This document shows, in pieces, positions 57,862 through 64,000 of a stretch of 64,000 nucleotides of DNA. The notes under the pieces were generated by a model. It saw nothing but the letters and a program-made list of their open reading frames with translations. It was not told the origin of the DNA and made no database searches. Position numbers and translations under genes: made by a program. The stretch is from Tenebrio molitor. Its lineage: Eukaryota > Arthropoda > Insecta > Coleoptera > Tenebrionidae. The DNA lies in assembly GCF_963966145.1 (NCBI RefSeq), contig NC_091046.1:2852001-2916000 (forward strand). Direction: 5' to 3'. Position 1 is the first letter of the stretch. Every line of letters starts with the position of its first letter.

Positions 57862-58148
57862 ATATTCGGTAAGAAAATCGCAACGACACGGACATTATGC
57901 TTCTTAAATTATAAATTTTTAAATCGTACGACACTCATTAAAGACCAATAGAAAAATTAGTTCACGAGCCATAACCAAGACAACAACAAAATAAATGATT
58001 TTGATTGGCTGAAAAAATTTCCACTTATTAATTTCATGTTGGGTTAGGTGCAAAAAATTTCCAGGAAATCTCAATATTGTTATAGAAACGACACCGAATT
58101 CTGTTTTTCTATTGGCTATTTTTAAGTGTCGTGCGATTTTCATATATA

Positions 58149-58295
58149 ATATACCAAGGGACAGATATATTGCCGGAAATTTTTTCGAGCAGTCCTGACA
58201 GACGAGTGTTTGTCGCAAGAAAATTTTGAGCGACAAACACGAGTGTTGGACTGCAAGAAAAAATTTCTGGCGATATATATCTGTCCCGAGGTATA
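58149..58295. repeat. ~147-bp imperfect palindrome
   Basis: ACCAAGGGACAGATATATTG...TTTTTTCGAGCAGTCC pairs with GGACTGCAAGAAAAAATTTC...TATATCTGTCCCGAGGTAT. The arms share TTCCGGAAATTTTTTCGA-like sequence with the 57721-57861 palindrome, so they may be one family. Confidence 0.8.
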
Positions 58296-58799
58296 TTCGG
58301 AAGAGAATCGCCCGAAAAAATTTTTCCCTAGGGCAATTATATCGGAAATTTTCCCTAGGGAAAATTTCCGCTTAATTAAATTGTGATTGGTTGCTATTCA
58401 AACAATTCGGAGTTGTGATTTGCCAATATAAATCATGTGACATTTGAGGGCGATTCTCGTTATAATTAAATCAAAATAATAGGGTTGCAGAGCACAGTGC
58501 AGTACAGTGCTCTCAGTTTTTAATTTTGTTTTCACAATACATAATCGGTTGCAGAGATTAGCGAAAATCAATGAATGACTTGGCGCAAAATATTAATAAT
58601 GTGCACACGAGTTGTACTGTTCGTAAATAATTTGGCAAATGTTTGTTGTGTTTGTTTTGTTGTTCACTGATTATTTATAAAAAGAATGTGAACCAGTTTC
58701 CTCATTAGATTTTCTAACACAGTGAAACAAAGCTTGTTATCACGAGCATCTTCTTTGAACTATTAAAAAAAAAAAATCAATCCGTATTTTTCAACCCAG
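58296..58799. other. Intergenic, small palindromes only
   Basis: Contains CCCTAGGG-centred repeats (58325-58372). No gene recognised. It should include the former promoter of the peptide pseudogene that follows. Confidence 0.45.
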
Positions 58800-58967
58800 A
58801 GGAAATCTACTACACTTTTCATTTTTGTTCTTGCGTCCGTTTATGGGGCATGTCCCAACATGCCGGAGCAACCAGAAGCTTATCAGAGCAACGCTGACCT
58901 TTACAAAGTTTTTGGCGACTACTTCTACGGCTTGACAACGGCTCTTTTCCACAGCAAAATGGGATAA
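58800..58967 (+). pseudogene. Secreted-peptide family, copy lacking a start codon
   Basis: The frame from 58800 reads KSTTLFIFVLASVYG (signal-peptide-like), then YQSNADLYKVFGDYFYGLTT and a TAA at 58965-58967, clearly related to the intact genes at 61065-61253 and 61857-62042. The position of the initiating ATG is AGG, in the otherwise conserved context CCCAGAxGGAAA. The acceptor TTTTTAG of the relatives is TTTTTCA here, and the C-terminal segment differs (ALFHSKMG). Both changes would prevent normal expression. The core QSNA(D/E)L(Y/F)K and DYFYGL remain intact, so the loss may be recent, or one base could be a sequencing error. Confidence 0.75.
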
Positions 58968-59589
58968 ACGAATAATTTGACTTTGATTTTTTCTTGTGTT
59001 GTACTAGATGGCAGTTCAAATATAAATAAAATAAAAGCTTTGAACTTTTTTTCACGTATGATTATTTCCTTCATGTGTCTAGCAACCAATTGCGTGACAA
59101 ATATTGACCAATCAAAACGAGAAAACAAAAAATAACCCGATAAAATTTCTCTAAAATGCACATAATCTGATAAAAAATGTCGGTACCTGATTTTTTTTTT
59201 AATTATTTTGAATAAAAAGGATTGGAAATAATGCGTTTGTTTCTATTCAGGAAATAATCAGCCGTATACCCCTCGTGCAAAATTTTAATATCCGCAAATT
59301 TTTCGTCTCGTGCTCTTATTTGATCATAATTGGTCTTCTGACCTCATTTATGGATGTTTTCGTTCATTAGCAAAAAATTTTCCAATAAAAAATTTTGCAC
59401 TTGGGATATAAGTGAAAAAATTTTTTTTACTCTGGTAAAAAGTTTAATTGAAAACTAAAATTCGAATTTAACATTTTTTGCTGTTTTGTTTCGAGTTATA
59501 TTTATAAATTTTCTACAAAATTTGAATTAAAATTCAATGAATTATGGCGACTAAATCATTACATCTAGAAATAACTTACCTAATGTATA
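58968..59589. other. Intergenic, nothing recognised
   Basis: AT-rich. A weak inverted similarity (CTCGTGCAAAATTTTAATAT near 59274 and AAAAATTTTGCACTTGGGAT near 59387) recalls the neighbouring foldbacks. Confidence 0.45.
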
Positions 59590-60916
59590 CAGGCTGTTTG
59601 ATAAAAAACGCCTCAACCCATAACTTTTTTATATTTATTATCCGATTTCAATGAATAAAAAAACCAAAGATATGGTTTTTCATGCGCTACGAAGTAGCCA
59701 TAAAATATTTTTTTCTCGTTATTTTCAGTAGCTAACGATAGTCAACTTTTTTTTTTTTAATCGACACGTAGCTTTTTAGGCTCAGTCTGGTAAAGTTTTT
59801 TTTTTCTAAATCTAATGATGTATTAAAAGTTATCGTTTGGCCCATAGCTGACTGAAAAAAAAAATTAAACGATTTTTAATTGTAGTTCAGTTTATTATGA
59901 AATTTTCAAGTGTGCTGTGAAAAACAAAAAAAAAAAATTGGAATACAAATAGCAACAAATGTCAAGTGTAAGTTTGAAAATTTTCAGGTGCAATCTTGAA
60001 GAGTTTTATTATTATTTTCTTGTAAAACATAAATAATAATCATAATAATAATAATTTTTTCTATTAACTTTTTGTTTTTGACTAATTACGATTTTTACTA
60101 CACTCGAACATAAAATAATAGTCAAATGACTGCTATCTTGCATGACTGATAAGAGTGATAAGTGATAATGTTATTTTATACTTAAATAAAAAAAGTTTAA
60201 AAAAGCAGATGAAAACTTCTAAGCTGACGTTTAGATGACATTTATTGTACTTTGTATTCCGATTGTTTTTCACGGCACTCTTAAAAATTTTATAAGCTGA
60301 ACTACAAAAGAATGTTTTTTTTTTTCAGTTAGCTACGAACCAAATGATATCTTTCAATACATCATTAGATTCAGAAAAAAAAGCCTTACCAGACCAAGCC
60401 TAAAAAACTACATGTGTCCATTTAAAAAAATCGTTAGCTATTTGTCGGGGCGTAGAGCCACCCCCCTCCTTTCAGAACCGAGAACCACCCCTGCGTGGGT
60501 GAAGAGAGAGATTTGAGACGACAGTACCGAGATGGACTCAGGGTAGAACAGTCAGAGTCACAAGTCAGAAGTCATTCTTACCCAACATCTCGAGTACGGT
60601 CGTACGGTCCAAAGAATTGTATAAATGTAAATAAAGGTTTTACACAAAGCGATACGGTGTGTCAGTTCACGCGCGCCTACAGTCAAACCAGTGAAGCCTC
60701 CATTAGGCTGAGCAAACCCAGGAGCCCCATTTGGTTCCGAGCAATTCCTGGAGCCCCCATTAGGCCCCAAACACTATTGAAGATAACGCCAAAAAAAATA
60801 CATTTTATGGCAGTTTTGTAGCGCTTGAAAAACCATATCTTTGATTTTTTTGATCATTGAAATGGGGTAATAAATAAAAAAGTTATGGGTTGAGGCGTTT
60901 TTCATCAAACAGCCTG
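59590..60916. mobile_element. Long-inverted-repeat element, arms of about 400 bp, with solo LTR inside
   Basis: The left end CAGGCTGTTTGATAAAAAAC and the right end ending GTTTTTCATCAAACAGCCTG are inverted repeats. The pairing continues inwards through AACCCATAACTTTTTTAT, ATATGGTTTTTCATGCGCTA and TCTAATGATGTATT almost to the centre near 60000-60190. TA precedes the left end; the right flank reads TG, so the duplication is imperfect. The right arm is interrupted by the solo LTR. No transposase. A transcript would fold into a very long hairpin. Confidence 0.85.
60443..60773. mobile_element. Solo LTR, 331 bp
   Basis: Begins TGTCGGGGCGTAGAGCC and ends GGCCCCAAACA, flanked by CTATT at 60438-60442 and 60774-60778. 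It contains a TATA-like GTATAAATG and AATAAAGG. The left arm of the surrounding inverted repeat reads straight through the equivalent position, which confirms the insertion. The GC-rich composition contrasts with its surroundings. Confidence 0.9.
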
Positions 60917-61064
60917 TGTATTACAACTGGAACTTTGGAACAATACAAGAAACACATTTTGCTTTGAATTTAATTTTATTGTGTTTAAACAAGGTTGGCA
61001 CAGGATGGCATTGAACAATCAAACTAACAACAAACCGGACGAAAATCAGAATACATTTCTTAGA

Positions 61065-61253
61065 TTATCCTTTGAGAGGAAGAGCTTGACCGCTGGCGCT
61101 ACCAGTACTAAGACTGTAGAAATAATCGACCAAAGCTTTGAACAGTTCGGCGTTGCTCTTGTAAGCTCCTGGTTGCCCCGACATGTTGGGTTCCAGATAA
61201 AATCCGTAAACGGTGGTCAATGCGAGGACGAAGATCAAAAGTGCGACTCTCAT
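61065..61253 (-). CDS. Small secreted peptide, 62 aa, copy A
   Basis: Minus-strand gene beginning MRVALLIFVLALTTVYG, a signal peptide likely cut after Gly17. The mature part of ~45 residues begins FYLEPNMSGQ, has the core SNAELFKAL and DYFYSLSTGS, and ends LPLKG. An intron in the 5' leader (61259-61313, GTGAGT...TTGCAG) stops six bases before the ATG. TATAAAAG at 61371-61378. The paralogue at 61857 is transcribed in the opposite direction with the same architecture, and the signal peptide and core are strongly conserved while the linker and C-terminus vary. No cysteines, so no disulfide-type defensin; the core could form an amphipathic helix. I do not recognise the family; hormone-like or antimicrobial roles are possible. 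Confidence 0.85.
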   Translation of the reverse strand: MRVALLIFVLALTTVYGFYLEPNMSGQPGAYKSNAELFKALVDYFYSLSTGSASGQALPLKG

Positions 61254-61370
61254 TTTGACTGCAAAATAACAAATACAAAACTATTAATTTTGAACATTGT
61301 TAGAAATACTCACACAATAGATTTTCTTCGCTGCGTTAGAAAAATAATGCCGCGAATCTGTTCTCGGCTT

Positions 61371-61378
61371 CTTTTATA
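61371..61378 (-). promoter_or_regulatory. TATA box of peptide copy A
   Basis: Minus-strand TATAAAAG; the leader exon that follows ends at the donor at 61313. Confidence 0.7.
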
Positions 61379-61733
61379 TGGTCCCGGGCACAAAGATAAG
61401 CGAGAAAAAAACCATTTCAGTTAATTTCATTTCTAACTTCTGTTCAATAATTGCAACGATGCGATGTGAACAATATTTTCTGCATTGTCACGCAATCAAG
61501 TGTCGGATTAAAATTAATTAAGACCTTTCCCTTCAAATTAAAGCACTAGTTGGTCTGATATGAATTGCAAGGGTCGAGTTGTACAAACATCTGCTTGTGC
61601 AAGTTGTACTGAAATTGCAAAAGTTGTCAAAGTTAATTAAAAATATTCCTTTGTGATAAAAACCTCGATATTAGTGGCACTTGTGCTTGGTCTTTGTTAA
61701 TTAAACCGTATTTGCTTTGTACTTATCTGCGCA
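61379..61733. other. Shared upstream region of the two divergent peptide genes
   Basis: About 350 bp between the two TATA boxes. AT-rich with no obvious palindromic operator; it must contain the regulatory sites of both genes. Just upstream of the copy B TATA box is CTTATCTGCG, a GATA-type site. Confidence 0.5.
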
Positions 61734-61741
61734 TATAAAAG
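61734..61741 (+). promoter_or_regulatory. TATA box of peptide copy B
   Basis: TATAAAAG, preceded by a GATA-type site (TTATCT) and followed about 30 bp later by an initiator-like CGGCACAAG. Confidence 0.7.
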
Positions 61742-61856
61742 AGATCGCTGATCAAAATTCGGCACAAGCTTTTGCAAAGTTGCGAAAAGAACTGCGTGAG
61801 TTTCAACTCGTTTCAAATTTGTTCCCAGCAGTGCCTAACTCTATTTTTAGCCCAGA

Positions 61857-62042
61857 ATGAAAGCCGCACTTTTGATCTTCGTCCTCGCTTTGACCGCCGT
61901 TTACGGTTTCTATTTGCAACCCAACGTGGCGGGACAACAAGTCCACCAGAGCAACGCCGAACTCTTCAAGGCTTTGAGCGACTACTTCTACGGTCTCAGC
62001 ACTGGAAGCGGTAGTGCCCAGTCTCTCCACGTGAGGGGATAA
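61857..62042 (+). CDS. Small secreted peptide, 61 aa, copy B
   Basis: Begins MKAALLIFVLALTAVYG (signal peptide, likely cut after Gly17) and continues FYLQPNVAGQ, QSNAELFKALSDYFYGLSTG and ends SLHVRG. A leader intron (61796-61850, GTGAGT...TTTTAG) ends six bases before the ATG. Codon choice is GC-rich at third positions (CTC, GCC, AAC), unlike the surrounding AT-rich DNA and suggestive of strong expression. Copy A shares about 70% of residues. Conserved length, core and gene structure show the protein is real although no known family comes to mind. Ends in Arg-Gly, copy A in Lys-Gly, so there is a conserved basic-Gly C-terminus; it lacks the following basic residue needed for classical amidation. 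Confidence 0.88.
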   Translation: MKAALLIFVLALTAVYGFYLQPNVAGQQVHQSNAELFKALSDYFYGLSTGSGSAQSLHVRG

Positions 62043-62219
62043 ATGACGAACTCTTGAGCAGCAATCACAGGTCCACTTTTTCGTTTATGTTTCTTTTGGT
62101 AACAACCGTCTGTCAACATGTATCTATTGGTATGGCTAGTTTAGTGTAGGAATAAAAAAGTAAAAAGCAGAAAGGAAGAAGTTTTATTGTACAATTTTTG
62201 TTTGGTATATGAGACTCTA

Positions 62220-62410
62220 GTAGAGCTCTCCAACTGGTTTGACAGTTGCACCTGCGACATCTCAGCGAAGACATTCAACTGGGTTTTTCTAACTTGAACG
62301 TGTGGAGGTGTCGACAAGACGTACAGAACTGCATCTGCAAGGTCTTCATTGCTTCGGCTCCTTCCGGATCTATCTCCCACTCTGCACACCACGCAACAAA
62401 TGAAACAAAT
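62220..62410 (-). pseudogene. Short-chain dehydrogenase, decayed 3' exon fragment
   Basis: The minus strand reads EDLADAVLYVLSTPPHVQ, nearly the same as the equivalent exon of the next gene. A GTTAGA donor, a CAG acceptor, and a last exon in which a small deletion breaks the HELTIKPVGE motif (TVKPVGELY remains in another frame) follow. Upstream exons are absent. Confidence 0.7.
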
Positions 62411-62484
62411 TACAAGTATCATCATTACTTTATTATAAGACTATAGACATCAACTAATAAAAGTACCAAAACTGAAATCTTCAA

Positions 62485-63381
62485 CTATATCTTCTCCCCC
62501 ACGGGTTGGATGGTCAACTCGTGAATCTGAAACAACCACTGAAACACGAGAAACCTTTCGGCAAAAATATTTACTTGCACATGCGGTGGCGTGGACAACA
62601 CGTACAAGACCGCCCCTGCCACATCTTCCGGTTCCAATAACGGCATACTCTTCAGTATTTCAGCAATTTCAGGGTTGACTTCCCTGTTCACTATTTCAGT
62701 CGAGACCGCTCCAGGACTGACACTCTGAAATAAAAATCTTCAAATTCTCCGCCTTCCAACCACATTTCTTACCGTAATTTTGATCTTGAGACCAAGACCG
62801 TTCAGTTCTTGTCTCAGCGTTTCGGTCAAGGCTGTCACCGCATGTTTCGACGCTGCGAACACGTTCACGCGGGGCAGTGTTGGTACTTTGTGGCCTGCGA
62901 TGCTGTTGATGTGTACGATGTGACCGTCGATGTTGTTGACTTTCATGATTTTGACCGCCTCTCTGGTGGTAATGCACAGACCCATGACGTTGGTGTCGAA
63001 GGTTTTCTTCCATTTCTCGGTGTCGCCTTCTGTCAAAGTCGTGTCTTGGATGGTTCCGGCGTTGTTGACTAAGATGTGGACAGGGCCTAGGTTGTCGCAC
63101 ACCCATTTGAAGCCTTGGAGGATCTCTTCTTCATTGGTCAGGTCGACTTTGACGGAATGTAGCTTTCCTTTGTGGTGTTGTAGCTTTTTTGACAACTCCT
63201 CGACGCGATCTGAACGTCTGGCAAAACCCACCACCTACATTTCCAGATTTGGATTTATTGTTTTAACGAGAAACTAAATAATCACCTGCAATCCTTCTTC
63301 TACTAGTTGTTCCGCAATCGCGGCTCCTACTCCTGTACTGGCACCAGTCACAATAGCAGTTTTTCCTCTCCAACGATCCAT
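62485..63381 (-). CDS. Short-chain dehydrogenase/reductase (DHRS11-like), 249 aa, catalytic Tyr replaced by Phe
   Basis: Four exons on the minus strand: 63381-63286, 63234-62773, 62724-62575 and 62526-62485, totalling 750 nt in frame. Classical SDR features: the cofactor motif TGASTGVG (residues 12-19), VDLTNEE, NNAG (89-92), and the catalytic Ser in INSIAGH (Ser143). The YxxxK motif reads FAASK, so position 158 is Phe where the acid/base Tyr should be, with Lys162 present. Then come SVSPGAVST and a C-terminal VLSTPPHVQIHELTIQPVGE typical of insect DHRS11-like enzymes. Length is normal. Loss of the Tyr would be expected to abolish or alter oxidoreductase activity; either a pseudoenzyme or a single-base sequencing error (TTC for TAC) is possible. 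Confidence 0.9.
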
Positions 63382-63700
63382 TGGTCTTCTATTCCGAGCA
63401 ACGAATTCAAAATGACTACATCAGAACCAAGGGGAAAAAATTTAAATACCAGATGATTCTGAAGTGCCATTAGATGTGCACCAAAGTGCACTAAAGCGCG
63501 ATAAGATTAATCGTTGTTGATTTGTCGGAAAATGAGCTTTGATTTTGTTAATTCGTCTTTTATGTAATAAATGCTATACATATTTATGTTTTTATTACAC
63601 TTGCGAGCTTTCCCCGAAATTTTCCACATTCAAATAATGGTAAGAACTAATTTCCTAATATTGTTTATTACAATACTTATAATTCACATCTTACAATTGT

Positions 63701-63953
63701 TCAAAGAGCTTCTCCAACAGGCTTGATGGTCAATTCGTGCACCTGAAGATACCGTTATGTTAGTTAAAGGAAAGTGATAAGTGAAATTTAGTACCTGGAC
63801 TTGTGGGGGTGTGGACAACGCATACAGCACCGAATCTGCGATGTCCTCAGATTGCAAAAGCGGCATTTTCTTGAAAGCTTCACTAATCGCCGAGTCTGCA
63901 GTCCACTCATTGACTTCTAAAATTTCTGTAGCCACTGCCCCAGGACTGACACT
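63701..63953 (-). CDS. Short-chain dehydrogenase (DHRS11-like), 3' end only, cut by the window
   Basis: The last two exons are 63953-63795 (SVSPGAVATEILEVNEWTA, then LQSEDIADSVLYALSTPPQV) and 63742-63701 (VHELTIKPVGEAL and TGA). They match the corresponding exons of the neighbour upstream on the same strand at the same splice points, so this is a tandem duplicate. The catalytic part lies beyond 64000. Confidence 0.85.
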
Positions 63954-64000
63954 CTACAAACAAAAAATGTAACTCTCTTTTCGCCACACCGGAATTCCTA

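Noticed and set aside
62696..63277. Alternative frames over the SDR exon
   Set aside because: The minus-strand frame with TGxxxGxG, NNAG and SPG motifs explains the region; the others are shadows.
1..64000. tRNA or rRNA genes
   Set aside because: B-box-like matches occur in the satellite, but no cloverleaf-compatible sequence with both A and B boxes was found; the tRNA-Tyr-like 3' end at 39719 is a retroelement primer site.

Overview
The window looks like nuclear DNA of an insect, most plausibly a beetle. The genes are intron-containing with very short introns (about 38-55 nt), the sequence is AT-rich, and it holds BEL/Pao and Tc1/mariner-type elements, cGAS-like receptors and CAP (venom-allergen-5-like) genes. 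The beetle assignment is inference; the arthropod assignment is fairly secure.

Layout. 1-11994 is a satellite array of about 37 monomers of ~325 bp (one EcoRI site each) with higher-order structure, including two almost identical 2279-bp heptamers. 12000-15700 is a mosaic of foldbacks and TA-flanked inverted-repeat elements. 15.8-30.7 kb holds a dead and an intact CAP-domain gene, related by segmental duplication, on either side of a large nested transposon. That transposon is a terminal-inverted-repeat element carrying a chromodomain integrase gene. The integrase is split by a 5.9-kb LTR retrotransposon with an exact 5-bp target duplication. 31040-32780 is a broken mariner-like element. 33541-40168 is a complete BEL/Pao retrotransposon on the minus strand with LTRs identical as read, tRNA-Tyr primer site, polypurine tract and 5-bp target duplication, but two frameshifts in pol. 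40.5-43.7 kb is again transposon debris, followed by a third CAP gene (43846-44870).

The most interesting host genes are two tandem, apparently intact cGAS-like receptor genes (45789-47227, six exons, 397 aa; 49569-50972, six exons, 389 aa). Both keep the G-S motif and the three catalytic acidic residues. A ~185-bp near-palindrome starts 74 bp past the stop codon of the first one, in its probable 3' UTR. A small family of signal-peptide-bearing secreted peptides lies at 58.8-62.0 kb: two intact genes transcribed divergently (61065-61253 minus, 61857-62042 plus), each with a TATA box and an intron just before the ATG, plus a third copy that has lost its start codon. The right end carries a tandem cluster of DHRS11-like short-chain dehydrogenases on the minus strand: a decayed fragment, a complete gene whose catalytic Tyr reads as Phe, and a second gene cut by the window edge.

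The CAP proteins (secreted, possibly GPI-anchored), cGLRs (nucleic-acid sensing) and secreted peptides could all belong to defence biology, but nothing in the sequence links them into one pathway. Coordinates of exons come from reading splice sites by eye and from mutual comparison of paralogues.
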